Source of the DNA: Ophthalmolycus amberensis
Lineage: Eukaryota; Chordata; Actinopteri; Perciformes; Zoarcidae
DNA: 64,000 bases
Reading direction: 5' to 3'
Assembly (NCBI GenBank): GCA_024529925.1
Contig: JAFEUB010001476.1
Span: 1,004,501 to 1,068,500 of the forward strand
The translations under genes and the position numbers were made by a program. This document shows, in pieces, positions 25,735 through 37,964 of this stretch; positions within the stretch are counted from its first letter, which is position 1; the number at the start of each line of letters is the position of its first letter. Under the pieces are notes generated by a model. That model was given only the letters and a program-made list of their open reading frames with translations. It made no database searches and was not told the DNA's origin.

Positions 25735-28700
25735 CATTTTTTACAAGAACACTCGCCATTACATCCGGCAGAGAAATGCGGGATGTTGCTTTCCTCTTCC
25801 TCTGATCTAATGGCTCATCAATGTTTACGTGTTCTCCGGTCCCCTCGACATGTGGCGCTGTTTGGACGACGAAACATCTCATTCAATCAGCTAATTAAAC
25901 TACTGTAGGACACAACAATGCAGTTACATTTTTACCACTCTCTGTTCACATGTTTTCTTTGCCCAGTGTTAGAAAAATTCACTCGAGACTGGTGTAAAAA
26001 ATCATTCATCAATGGACATTTATTCTTTGCAAAGAAGGAGACAGGGTTGATTCACATACAGAATGTACATCAAGACCGCTCGAAGATCTGTCTCCTGAGT
26101 CTCTGATATTTATACTCAGTAAACAACATGCAGTGGGCTGGCACAGGGTAACACACACACATTTCACGTTTCACACAGGCGTCTAGTATCTGGACACTTA
26201 ACTATTCGTTCTAGTCCAAAGGTCACTTTCTATCGCAAACGCTTTCTACAAGTTTGTTATCATTCTTATTCAGGACAAACAGCTGAAGTGTTCTTTCGGC
26301 AATCAACTGCTTCTTAATAGATTAAACATTTGCTGAAGACCTAGTGTCAGTGAAAGTTCGCACAAGGACACAGGCCTTAAACACTACAGAGGAGATGAGC
26401 TTCTGTTAAATGTATAACATTCTTTAATTATTAAACGCATACTAATTAGTCATTTAGATTTTTCCCAACACCCAGGTTGGTATTTGTCTCAGATAATTAT
26501 GAATACATAAGCAATAGGACACTTTATACATTGAGACAGACAAGATTTCTAAGACAGCCAACTGTTGGACACTTGCTTTAGAAGATCATGAACTGGTTCA
26601 ATATTATACTTTACTGTCTTCCCCAAAATGACTGACCGTCGTTACAAATATTAACCCAGACTTGTTATTTAAGAGATACAGATCAATCAAGAAACATGTT
26701 AATCTGCTTTGTAAATTCAATTATCATTAGTCAGATCAACTAATAACTATAGCTGTCAGAGAAATAGTGTAAATGCATAAAAAGGTTTCACACTCATATG
26801 TAGTGGAGTTGAAGTATAAAGGAGGAGCAAAGTATAACTACCTCAAATTTATACTAAATATACACTATATTACTTTATATTGTCCACACATTTTTTCATA
26901 AATTGGAAAATGAATATTGAGATATTTTGTTTTTCTCGTTGGCACATTGACTTGTCAATTAATGTCTCTGAGATGTTTGTGATATGACGTCTATTTTCAG
27001 TGATTGATGCAGCCTTTGACTTTACAGATGGAGTTTTTCATATTGTGGGGATTCAACACTTTCTTTTATGATGCAACTAATATACTTGTGTGGTTGATTC
27101 TGCAGAAAAACCCAGAATCACTTGTCTCATTATCTATAAAGGCATATATCACACAAAAAAACAAATTCAATTGATCAAACAATAAGATTTAACCCAAATA
27201 AAAGTTATACTTCAAATAGAGCCGGCTGTGTTGTATTCCAACATTTGCTTTTGGCTCCTTTTCAGCCCACTTTGTCAGCAGTCCTGCAGAGCACTGTCTG
27301 CTTTTGTTCTTGGTTGTTTTCCACCTCAAGGATAAAAGCACCGACCACATCCCTCTTTCCCATTAGCCCTTGCTCTTCAGTGCCGCCTTTGAAGATTTAA
27401 TCAGTCAGATTTCCTTGATTAATCCTTTTTCATGTCCTTTCACGGTAAATAATAACAGCGCTTTATATGATCGCTAGCTGGATAGAGAGGACAGCATGCA
27501 GATTTCTGATTGAACCGAGTCCCCAGGTACCTTCATTAGCCTGATTATTCCGATCCAAACACACTCCATCAACCAGTTTACATGTAAATTAGGTTAATTT
27601 TATTCCCACTCCTCACTCACTCTGCCAGCACGCTGTGTTTAGGAGATGAAATTTCACCTAATGTTTTCTGTTTTTATTTCGTTTCTACCTTATGCAAATA
27701 AATGTCAAATGTTTAATTTGAACACGAAAAACGCTGTTAGGTTTTTCCGGCAGATTGTGTTTAACTGATAACTGAATTTCAATCACTCATCAAGTTCAGA
27801 AAAGCCAAGTAGTGAAGGACCGTGTTAGAAGAAGGCCTCAGTCAGACTTCACAGTTACAGCTGGTTGTATAACAGTGACACCTCGTGGCCAAATGCTCAT
27901 CTCTCATCCAGCTGATGATTTTATTTCAGAAAAAGCTTTCACCACTTGGTGGCAGTGTAATTCTACTCTCCTCATTGATAGAGTAGTTACTAACAAATGC
28001 ATCTGCGATAGTCAAAGCTCTCCTCTTGGGCATAAACAGGAGAGGATGCTACTTTTTCCTGAATTTCTTTTGAATTAAGATACTTTTATTAGTCCCTGAG
28101 TGAGTCTTTGGCTCCATCGGATGCTTTGTTGTGGACTAAGTACACAATAGCTGCATACTGTTGTGCTGCAGGGGAGATGACGAGCTGCTGCCCCGACTGC
28201 CCCTCTCCCTTCAGGATTAGTGAGTTAATGCAACCATTCAAACACTGAGCTCCGATCAGCTGCTTAATACTGTTTTATCCCAAATAAGGCAGCCATGCAC
28301 GCACAATGTTTTTCACAGACGCATTATGCACATGCATAAACATACATATCCAACACTTACACTGGGAATACATTATGTTGTGTAGTTGACTTGCAGATAA
28401 TAATCAGGTTGTAAGAAACTGCAATTTGAAAGAAAACGATTTAATGCTTTATTTTATGGGTTCATAATTTCTCAATTTTCTTGAACATTTCCCAGAGCTA
28501 AGTAACGGTTATAGGAAACATATACATTTCCTTGAAAGAAGTTCTCATTTAAACCCAAGTAACTGTGAATGTATTATTGAAAACATTATTCTCCATACAT
28601 CTTGAATTGTATGTAGATAAATGTAACATTTGTGTATGTTCAGATGACCTGTGCACTGACTAAAAGACTTAGCTACACTTGCAATGAACATTATCTTCAT

Positions 28701-30055
28701 TTTTCCTACTTTATGATTAGCACCAAAATGCCAGGAAACTAATTCGAATTTCTTGAGTAAATTATTTGAAAATTATGGACTTGTAAAATAAGATATTACC
28801 AAAAGGTTCCTTGAACAAGGAATGTGCCTCGCTGAGATTAAAAATGGCTTTTACAGAAGTGAGATAGTAGTAGCACATGAAACATCTCTGCTGCCATCGT
28901 GGGCTCATTTAGATCATCTTGAGTCACAGTCAGAGGGGTCAAGGGTCAAAAAGGGTGAATTCAGACCTTTGTTTGTCTTGGGTGAAAAAGTGGCCTTTTG
29001 AAATGGCAAATCTTTTTTCCTCCTAAAACATTGGTCTATCAACGGTATCTATCATCTATCATGTGGATTAATCAGGAATATCTCACATATCCAGGGTCAG
29101 ACTTCCTGTCTGAGGATAGTCTGTGCCTTCAAAGAGCAGAGAGATGCCCTGTTTTTGTTATTCATCCTGCCCTAAAGTTAGTCCCTGGTTCCCCTGGTTT
29201 GTGGGGCAAATGCACTAAAACCACACACAGGCTTATACTAATCCTTGTAAAAACAAAGTGATATATTTCTCTCAGCGCAGGTCAAGCGTGGAATGTTCGT
29301 CGGCATGTTTATCAGGATTATGAACATTTCATCCATAATATAACCTCCAACATCATACTTACCAAACACTCACCGTTCTAAATGGAAAGCTGGGGCGAAG
29401 AGTTTGTCCAGAAATAAACCGGAAGATGAGTTGACCAGCAGAAAGATGATTCAACTGGCGACCATGACTCTTTCAGCCTATTCCCACCATTGAGCCATGA
29501 CCCAGTGGGACCTTGTGACCCCCTCTAACTGATCTCTTAGTGGGTGGTCCTCAAACTGACCAGCCTGGACCATGAATCAACACAAGTGGCTGCTCTTAGA
29601 TCAGGTCTTTGGTATTTTTTTCATTGTTGTCTCCACTTTGACAGTTACCTATATTTTTCAACTCAGTCAGTTGCTCTATCATTTTCTCTTTTCAACCTTT
29701 TATCACTTAATGTTTTTCTATTACTTTTCAATTATCAGATTCAAGTCGGGTATCTCCAACCAAACAAATCTTTATCTAGATACAGTATTACACATTTCTA
29801 TTTTCCTGAATGTATGTGAGTGTTAAGTTGTGGTCTGAGTGGATGTCAGGACAGGATTATGCTGTCCCTGTGTCAGTGAAGAAGAACTCCTGCATGGCCG
29901 GGCGGCCATGTTAATCATAAATCTTTATCTTACAATCCTGCCTCGCACATCCACCCTTTCATTAAAAGACGGCCAAAGGATTAGTGACACTAAACCACAG
30001 AGATCTGTGGAGAAAAATGAGAAACAAAGTCGCTCGCTCTGGTGATATATGAGAC

Positions 30056-30056
<1 letters not shown>

Positions 30057-30093
<37 letters not shown>
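30057..30093. repeat. (CTGT)n microsatellite
   Basis: About nine tandem CTGT tetranucleotides, roughly 0.8 kb downstream of the neurod4 stop codon. Confidence 0.95.
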
Positions 30094-30747
30094 GGAAAGT
30101 AAACACAACATCCATGGACTGAGTGACTTTGAAAATATTTTAATAACATCAAATTTTCCAAAAGACGTCACAAATGAAAAAGACAAAGAAAAAAGACATT
30201 GAATCTAATGAAAAATTGTTGAAAATTATACATTACTTTTCATAATATTAACCTGAGAATGACATTTTTGCTTCTTCACCTTGATCTTTGTTTAATCAAA
30301 ACATCCTCCTTCTGTAGACAACAGCTTCCAAAGATCAGCCACTATAGCGTCAGGAAATCTACCTCTGAACATGTTGTGCATGAGTGCAAAACATGAAATA
30401 CTGTAATAAACAAAGAAAAGGACACAAAAGTTATATAAGAGATAAACTATCAGTGTAAGTAGCAAACAAAGAGAGGCCTTGGCCACAAATACGTACAAAA
30501 GGAAAACCAGACACACACCTGCACATCAGAACAAAGTTCATATACACTGTATTAAATTAGAGAATAAATAAAAAATGTATGTTAATTTATGTGGAATATC
30601 TGATGTTACCAAAGCGAAATTAGAAGTGCTTGTATCACAGTAACAGGACATCTGGTCCAAATGGCTAAAGCAACATTAGGACCCTTCAAATATTTGGTAA
30701 TCAATGTCTTAAGAAATTGTGTTGGTTTTAGTCAAGTATTTTTTAAT

Positions 30748-30755
30748 TTTTTTAA
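30748..30755 (-). terminator. neurod4: Possible neurod4 polyadenylation signal
   Basis: On the minus strand the sequence around this point contains ATTAAA, the commonest variant poly(A) signal, about 180 nt after the stop codon. No clear AATAAA was seen closer on that strand. Several other A-rich stretches downstream could serve, so the true 3' end is uncertain. Confidence 0.25.
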
Positions 30756-30933
30756 CATTGTTATGCAGTGCTAGTCTACGTGCACACATGTAAACAAACC
30801 ATTTTTACTCTACAGTTCCTCTACGAGCAGACTGTCTACTGGGAGAGACCGACCCTTCAGTCAGTGTTCATGAAGGATCAAAGAGTGAAGACGAGCAGTC
30901 AGGGTGAAACAGAGTCGACTCTCCTGACCCGTC

Positions 30934-31932
30934 TTAGTCTCTGTAGACGGAGGTTATCTGTCGGGGGGGCATGTGCTGTGGATGGTAGGAGTCACAGGGC
31001 CCCTCTAAGTGTCCGTTATAGCCGGTCTGAGTCTGATACAAGCCCTGGTCCACAGGGGAGGGGGAGTAGTGGTGAGAGGGTGGGTAGTGAGGTGAAGGCT
31101 CCTGTTTGGGCATCAGGTTACTGCTGATGCTCAGAGGTGGTGTAGGGGGGCCATCGTACGGAGGGGTCCCTACTCCTCCGGCATTATACTCATTTGGCGA
31201 GTGATTCTCGTACACTCCTCCTTTCATGGCCCTCAGGTGAAGCAGGTGAGCAGAGTCAAAAGTGCCATACGGCGGACTTGGCAGTCCTGGAGAGGAGTAG
31301 CTCACCACGCCACCGAGAGGAGCAGGGGCTGGCCGGACTCTGTGTCTGTCCTCAGGCCTCATCCCAGCGCCAGAGGCTGGTCCCAGCTGAAAGCAGCCAG
31401 CCATCAGGTTGCTGGTGGGCTGTGAGAGGCCCTTACACAGTGTCTCCATGAAGGTCCTGCTCTCTGTGGAGAGGCCCCCCTCCAGGGCCTCGGACAGAGC
31501 GCAGATGTAGTTGCGAGCCAGCCGTAACGTCTCGATCTTAGACAGTTTCTGTGTTTTGGAGTGACATGGCATGATGGTGCGCAGGCTCTCCAGCGCATCA
31601 TTTAGACCGTGCATACGCGACCGCTCCCTTGCATTAGCCTTTACACGTCTCACACGGAATCGCTCCTGCCGGGCCTTTGTCATCCGCTTTTTCTTGGGCC
31701 CGCGTCGTTTGGACTCGTTTTCATCCTCCTGTCCCTCCTCATCGTCCTCCTCGTCCTCCTGTGCATCCTCACTCCCCATCTCCCTGTCCTGTTGGTTCAC
31801 TCCGCCATCTCTGTAGCCGTGTGATGAGACTGATGCGTCTCCATCAGGTGAGCTCATGTCTCCATCCATCCACTGCAGAGGGCTGACGGCCTCCTCCCCC
31901 TCGCCTTGTCTCACATATGGTTTAATCATCAT
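30934..31932 (-). CDS. neurod4: Neurogenic differentiation factor 4 (bHLH factor)
   Basis: A single-exon 332-residue protein. It has an acidic stretch at about residues 54-73, a basic nuclear signal RRGPKKKR at 76-83, and a complete basic helix-loop-helix at about 95-150 (VKANARERSRMHGLNDAL, then KLSKIETLRLARNYICALSE). The NeuroD-specific domain follows (CKGLSQPTSNL, SPGLPSPPYG and PPTPPLSIS). The CKGLSQPTSNLMAG and TPPLSIS blocks match NEUROD4 (NeuroM/ATH-3) better than NEUROD1, 2 or 6. It binds E-boxes as a heterodimer with E proteins and drives neuronal differentiation, notably in retina and hindbrain. An intronless coding region with a 5'UTR intron is usual for this family. An acceptor (TTTCTAG) lies six bases before the first of two consecutive ATGs. 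Plus-strand ORFs here are antisense shadows. Confidence 0.93.
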   Translation of the reverse strand: MMIKPYVRQGEGEEAVSPLQWMDGDMSSPDGDASVSSHGYRDGGVNQQDREMGSEDAQEDEEDDEEGQEDENESKRRGPKKKRMTKARQERFRVRRVKANARERSRMHGLNDALESLRTIMPCHSKTQKLSKIETLRLARNYICALSEALEGGLSTESRTFMETLCKGLSQPTSNLMAGCFQLGPASGAGMRPEDRHRVRPAPAPLGGVVSYSSPGLPSPPYGTFDSAHLLHLRAMKGGVYENHSPNEYNAGGVGTPPYDGPPTPPLSISSNLMPKQEPSPHYPPSHHYSPSPVDQGLYQTQTGYNGHLEGPCDSYHPQHMPPRQITSVYRD

Positions 31933-31938
31933 GGTACT

Positions 31939-33524
31939 CTAGAAACAAGACAACATCTTCGTCAAACACATGGGCAAACAACAAAATCTTTTCAATCAAC
32001 ACTTACAACCACAGCAGAAGAATGGCAGGTATTTGCACTTTACATATGTATTTATATTGTATTCTACTCCATTAATTAAAAGAGGAAAATATTGTTCTAC
32101 TTTGTATCTTTAGATTTTTGATACATAATGCCACTTTATAAAATATTTGTTGTCATACAATACATTAAATTACCAACTCACCTAACTACAACCGAACAAT
32201 GATGCATTAAAATATTGCAGCTATACTTTTACTTAAAGGATGTCATACTTTGTCCACTTCTGAAGAATAGACCACTAGACTAAAAAAAAGGTAAATTCTT
32301 GATGCTGTCTATGACTGCTGTAGCCAGTAATGCTACTATTGTGTGGAAAACTACCACAATGTCAGGTTAACACCAGGCTGAATGATTGGTATTATTCAGG
32401 ATGCTGTTCATAAATCAGTTGACTGAATAGTTTCTCTTCCCTGGCTTGTTTGTCCTCATTCTTTTTTTTCTGGGAATTCGATTTTTTGTGTGTGCAACAA
32501 ACAGGATACTTACATACAATTAAAACATACACATGATGGGTATTTTGTAGAGATTTCAGTATTTTAAGACTAGAGCTTAAATGTGACTAGAGCTTAAATG
32601 TGATTACTTTGAGGATTACTTTGAGGACACCACACATTGTCCTTCGAGTAAGCAATTCAAATGTACAGAAAATATAGTTAACAGTTGGAGGAATACACAT
32701 TTATAAAATTCAAAATAAAAGGAACTTTTTAAAATTCTTCTTTTTGCTGTCGATCATATTTTTATGCATCAGCTTCATGGGACTTTAGTATTTCTAAAGT
32801 CCTGGCTATACGACTCTGTAAAGGATTTAACCTGAGCCAGTGAGGGTAATGTCATCCACCAATGATAACTATAGTAGTAATAATAATAAGTATTTTGTAA
32901 ACCGTGACTTTCTCTCAGCAGTCCTCAAACTGTTTCAGCACCGGACAGTTCCCTCTTGACACAGGTTTTGGTGCTGAGTGATCGACCAGCACAAGAATGC
33001 GCATGGAGACAAAATAAGCTACATGTGCTGTAGGCTACCTTTGAATGATGCCTCTTTGCATTTTCATACATACACACACATTATGTGTTTTTGTTCAGTT
33101 TCTCCCCCCTCTCTCTGGTTAATCCTGGTCAATTTGTGAACTGATAATGCCCCCAGCGAGATAAAGTCACTTACAGGACTTCAATCTGGGCCATCGCAGG
33201 ATTTTCTCCGTGGATGAAGCGACAACCATGGGATTAAATGAAACATCGACGGTCTCAGATCAGTGACAGACGACTCAGAAATATTAATGCCTCGCCTCAA
33301 AATAGCATGCTTGAACTGCTATTTACTAAATGTCGACTAAAGCATATAAGAATAAGTCTTTTCTAAGTATGTTTTCTTCGGATTCAGCCATTGCCTGTTG
33401 ACTTGTGGTGTTTTAGTTGAAAATCCTGTGACATACTGAAAATATATCGCTGATACACACAAAAACGAGAACTCCTCCAGGCGCCATAAATTAAACAATT
33501 TTTGAAAACCTCTTTGAAACATAC
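31939..33524 (-). other. neurod4: Likely neurod4 5'UTR intron
   Basis: Bounded at the coding side by the minus-strand acceptor TTTCTAG and at the other side by a possible donor CACGG|GTATGT. An alternative donor CCT|GTAAGT lies near 33176. It contains a degenerate AGTGGAGTA-type teleost repeat near 32030-32250, two adjacent short tandem duplications at 32568-32625 and paired REST-like half-sites at 32934-32977. The donor choice is inference. Confidence 0.45.
32934..32977. promoter_or_regulatory. Paired REST/NRSF-like half-sites
   Basis: TTCAGCACC (32934-32942) is followed directly by GGACAG (32943-32948). These are the two half-site cores of the RE1 element, but the two bases that normally separate them are missing. 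A second TCAGCACC lies in inverse orientation at 32970-32977. REST silences neuronal genes outside neurons and is reported to act on mammalian Neurod4. Non-canonical spacing makes function uncertain. Confidence 0.35.
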
Positions 33525-34110
33525 CCGTGTTGATGTGTCCCGGGACCTCCTCAGGAAGTTGGCAGATTATAATTGTATTTCACAGTTTGGTCTCTCTGTC
33601 TACTGTCAAACAGCGGTGAAGTGTCTGTGTGTGGTGTCTCCCGGTGCAGAGCTGTCCCACAGAGTCTCAGTGTGGGTCACTCTGCGGGGGCTCTGGGTTT
33701 TAACCTCCGCGTTAAAACTCCTCCTCTCTCCGCCGTCCAATTTCTGTTGACGCGCTTGAGCTCGCGCGTGGCCGGCCCGTGGCTCAAGGCCCAGAAGCTC
33801 CACTCGTCGCGGGGGGTGGGGGGGAGGGTCAGGGAGATGTGCATAAGCTCACTGAAACTCTCCAGACAAACAGGAGAGGCCTGGGCCTTTGTTGCTTTGC
33901 GAGGGCGGCCGCCAAATCCGCCGCACGTTTGCATTGAACGGAGGAGAGACGCGCTCAGTCGGCTGAGCCTAACTGTATGTGACAGCTTGAAGTTGCGTGT
34001 GAGCAGGTGTTTGCTCCATCCCCTCTTCCAGCCATCCATCCCTCTGCACTGCGGAGACAGGCTGTTGAACAAGTTCATCTCACCCAAGAGGCAGCTCTGA
34101 CCAGACGGGG
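33525..34110 (-). promoter_or_regulatory. neurod4: CpG-rich region, likely neurod4 promoter and untranslated first exon
   Basis: The most CpG-dense block in the middle of the window, with GCGCG, GGCCGGCC and GCGGCCGCC sequences at 33750-33970. On the minus strand a TTAAAA-rich element near 33700-33720 precedes about 170 bp ending in the donor-like CACGG|GTATGT at 33525, which fits an untranslated first exon spliced to the neurod4 coding exon. On the plus strand a donor-like GGG|GTAAGT near 34110 could instead belong to a divergent non-coding transcript. ORFs here look spurious. Position and composition support a promoter; exact start sites are inference. Confidence 0.4.
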
Positions 34111-34534
34111 TAAGTTTGGTCACATGAGCAAGCATCAGTAGTGTCCCTGCTTATTAATAGCCTCTTCTCACTGCAGTGTAGGTCCATGCCTTAAATCACC
34201 ATAACCAACAGTGAATGTTCTATAGGACTTCTGCACTCACATGCTTTACATTTGTTATGAAATACACTCCATAGCCTTGAGGTTCTGCCTTCAAAATGTT
34301 CCTTAAATAAAAGCACCATCAGCAAAATGTTCAATAATATCAAAAGTAAAAGTAATTTATACGCTAATTCCCACTTTAATACTATTATGTTACTATGGAT
34401 TATTATTGTTGATATTATTGCACAGAATTTAAAAACATTTATATACTCAAATCTGAATCTGCACAATAACCGTGAATAAAGGTGCTAACTGGAACTGGTG
34501 ATGCCAACGTTTTTGGTCAAAAGACCTTTTTAGA

Positions 34535-35018
34535 ATACTGTTTTACAGTATAATACAGCTGCCAAATATAGTGGAGTAAAAAGTACATGTATCTGAAGTA
34601 AAATGGAGTGGAAGAATAAAGTTGCACAAAATGTAAATACTCAATTTATTAGAGTACTCCACCGATTAGCATTGCAGTCCTACAATACTGCAGACCATGA
34701 GGGGCAGTTTTTAAAAAAAGTAAAGATGAGGAGCAGGTCTGAGGTTAGATCATTTCTTTCTAAGTCCACACCCCCGGATTTTTTTAATGTTTCAATCATG
34801 AAGCCGCAACTGACGCTGACTCAAGTGACATCACTTAAGTCCATTTATCAGACATGACACAGCTCCCTTTGCAGCCACAATGGGCTTTATACAACTTTTT
34901 TCACATACACAGTAATATTCCCTAAGACCTGTAAATACACTTTGATATGTAAAAATTTAGAAGTTTTCCCTTTTTGAAGTGTACTTGGGTAAATGTACTT
35001 GGTTACATTCCACCACAA
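34535..35018. repeat. Degenerate dispersed teleost repeat
   Basis: Begins near ATAGTGGAGTAAAAAGTAC, includes AATAAAGTTGCACAAAATG and AAATACTCAATTTATTAGAG, and ends with GTAAATGTACTTGGTTACAT followed by TCCACCAC. This order matches the common fish repeat whose full-length copies end in CAGTGGTGGAAAGTAA-type inverted termini. The middle part is unfamiliar and may be a separate insertion. Confidence 0.45.
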
Positions 35019-37938
35019 AAGGCAAATAGCTGTGTCATCCTAACAGCAGTTATCTTCGCTGGATGTAATGATGTATGTATACGTTTTTGATTTTCTTTTA
35101 GTTTCCAATAAGGTAAAATCTTCTTTATGTTTTACAAATGCCAAAAATACCAAAAGTTGATTTGTCAAAGGCTTTAAAGGCTTATCGGATAATTTGATCA
35201 TCAAATCAAACTTTAAACTTCCACTTGTTGATCAAATTGCCAACTGAAACACATCTCACTCACACAAACACATCAATAATATCTGAGGCTTTGTACTGAC
35301 CAAGAAAGGAAAAGTGTGTGGAGTGTTGGCTCAACATTCAGGAGGGGCCTAAACAACCAGTCAAGGATGAAATAATATGCGAAAGATGCTCATGTGTTGG
35401 AGCAGTTTAACAACGGTGGATGTGAGGATTGTCTAGCGCTATGACATTGCTCTCATTTGAGAAACATACACTTACAAAGTAACTCAAAAGTGGCATGCTT
35501 TGTATGGAACTAAAGATAACTGTGTGTTAACAGGCCTAATTTAAACTTCTTAGAATAATGCCATGTCCTTCTTCGTTTACTTGTTGAACCACAACCAAAA
35601 GGCTTGTGTCAGTGGACAATTCAACTATGATCTATTACATTTGCCTAAAATAATAAACTTAATTTAGGTAGGTAGATTTGGCATATACACACACAGTAAT
35701 TCAAGTCTAAGGATACATTAAATAGTGAATTATGATTTTGGTCATAATCTGTCCCTGAACCTAAAGTTCTGTGACAAAGACGTGAGCAACAACAGGACAT
35801 CTTGTTGACCCTCATCATCGCTGACCAGGGAACAGGGAGGCAGATAGTTTGCATGATTTAGAAACAGAGCACCTTATGCGCAAACAGAGATGCTTGAGTT
35901 AGGTTACGAGGTAATATGCACACCCAGTGTGCTTCTCATTCTCCGTTCATTCCCAGGTCGACCACCTTCCCCACTGCTCCTCCCTGCGGGTCTCTGCCTT
36001 TCCTATTCCACACCTGCAGCCTGAAATGGGAATAGCCGAGCCGGGCCTCTGCCATCCCAAGAGTGGGACTAGCAGGGGAATATGATAGCTGAGGCCTTGT
36101 GTCCCCTTTGCGTACACTCATAACACTGTGATACCAAAATAAACTGGACTTTGTATTTTATTTTGTCTTAGGGGTATGAGTTGCACCGCAACCTGCTAAA
36201 AACTGCTCTTCCACCTACATCATTTTCCTTTTCAGTTTGACCCACTTACTCTATATCACCCAGTCTTCATCTTCCACAAGTGGTGCTCAAGTGTAATACT
36301 GTATGTATGCCATAATGTCCCCAGGTCCCTCAGTGCTGACCTCACATGATGAAGCTCTGTTGCAGATGGCCTTCTCTGAAACACATCTCTTATTTTAGCA
36401 GTCTGTGGCTCAGATGCTCATATATCCTCCACTGGCTGCTCAGCTCACTCAGTCTGTTCACATTGCTCAGAGGACACTGCCTCACCTTAATAAGGTATGT
36501 TCGTGAGATGGGAATTGAGTTTATTGTTATCATAATATGAAGGACGGATAAAACTTCACTCCAGTACACACACAAACATGACCTTCCCATGAATCCCCAG
36601 TGTATCTGTTTGTGACAGTGGGGATAAATGGGCCTTGTCCATCTGTCATACTGGAAGTCCTCTGAGAGATGTCTACGCCACAGCATAAGGAGTGAGTGCA
36701 TGTCAGTGTGTGTTTGTGTAGTTCATACTTAGGGAAGTGGGTGGATTGCATCGCGAAGTAATTCAAATAATTTTCTTCTTCCAATATTATCAGCAGCCTT
36801 GGATATATTTTAATTGCAGCGATACTATGACATGGTGAGTTCAGTGGATCAAGATTGTATCTCTCACGCTGCATGTGTGTATCCACCTCAAATGATAATA
36901 CGGTCATCAAATTGTTTGGAAAGCACACAAAAAACTCTAGAGAATGAACGTTGCTCTGTATTTCATGGTCCCCCATCAACTTTAGAAATGGCCGGCATTT
37001 AAGCCAAAACTTGAACCTCCCTCCAGCCCAGCACTGACCCTTGGGAGACAGGGGTGATGTTGACCATGTGTCCTCCTATAACCATCTCATTGATGGACCC
37101 CACGACTGGGTAAAATAGACACCCCCTCTGCCTGAACCCCAAAACCCCCTTAACCCTTCCCTAAACCCTCTGTTGGCCCCCTGTTGTGCATGCTCATTGG
37201 TTGACCGCCTTGAGGCGTCCCTTTTCCACGGGTCCATTGTCTGGCCCCATAAGCAGCTTTGTTTCTGCATGTGCAGCTGGGCTAGCCCGCGCAGCCATTA
37301 GCCACAACACGCTAAAGGGAGAGCGGGATAATATAATTACAAAACAAAAGTCAGGTGGCTCACGAGATCTGCCAGAAGAAGCCCATTTGGGGGGGGGGCG
37401 GGGGGAGATGCAAGGAAACGCTGGCGGGTGGCCAGCTATAATTCGATTATGAAGTTGTGTGACTGACAAAAGAAACAATTGAATCTTTTTTTTCTTTTAT
37501 TTGCCCCACTGTGGTTTAATTTGATTCCACCGGGGCCTTGAAAAGAAGGCAGTGTGAAAAGAGAGAAGATTTACTCTTCTAATTTCTAGAGTCACCAGCT
37601 CAGAAAACGTAATATGCTCTGACGAAATAGCGGGCGGAATTCTTCCCTGGGCTAACTTTATTGTTGCTGCAACACTTTGACTGCATGTGAGGCCCAAATC
37701 AGATAAATCGCTGAAGGCCGCATTTTTCCTGCGAGCTGACTGGTCTTGTGCTCTTGTTTTGCATGAATGCACACAGACTGGTGGACAATGGGATCAGTGG
37801 CAGATCCATCTCCTGTAATACTTTCTTCAAACAGGGCTGCAAGTGTGTCCCCCTGTTCTGTCGGCAGACCAGAATTCATCCTGTTAGTCACCCTAGATGA
37901 GTGAAAGAGTAAAATCAACCCCCATCCCAGCTGGACGG

Positions 37939-37964
37939 ACACACACACACACACACACACACAC
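37939..37964. repeat. (AC)n microsatellite
   Basis: About 13 AC units in the neurod4-endou intergenic region. Confidence 0.95.

Larger units (their letters stand above)
18201..30740. other. Intergenic region between znf385a and neurod4
   Basis: About 12.5 kb with no protein-coding gene that I can support. It holds five long microsatellites, a C run at 20833-20847, a decayed L2-like LINE 3' end, a degenerate dispersed repeat near 24.1-24.5 kb, and a fragment near 26.79-26.86 kb resembling the teleost AGTGGAGTA-type repeat. The stretch 27240-27720 is repeat-poor and rich in homeodomain-like ATTA cores, which is compatible with a conserved non-coding element. Single-frame ORFs are explained by microsatellites or chance. 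Confidence 0.6.

Noticed and set aside
25426..25882. ORFs with Arg-Glu and Cys-Val runs
   Set aside because: Translation of the compound (AC)n/(TC)n microsatellite.
30768..31886. Plus-strand ORFs overlapping neurod4
   Set aside because: Antisense shadows of the GC-rich neurod4 coding exon without family features.
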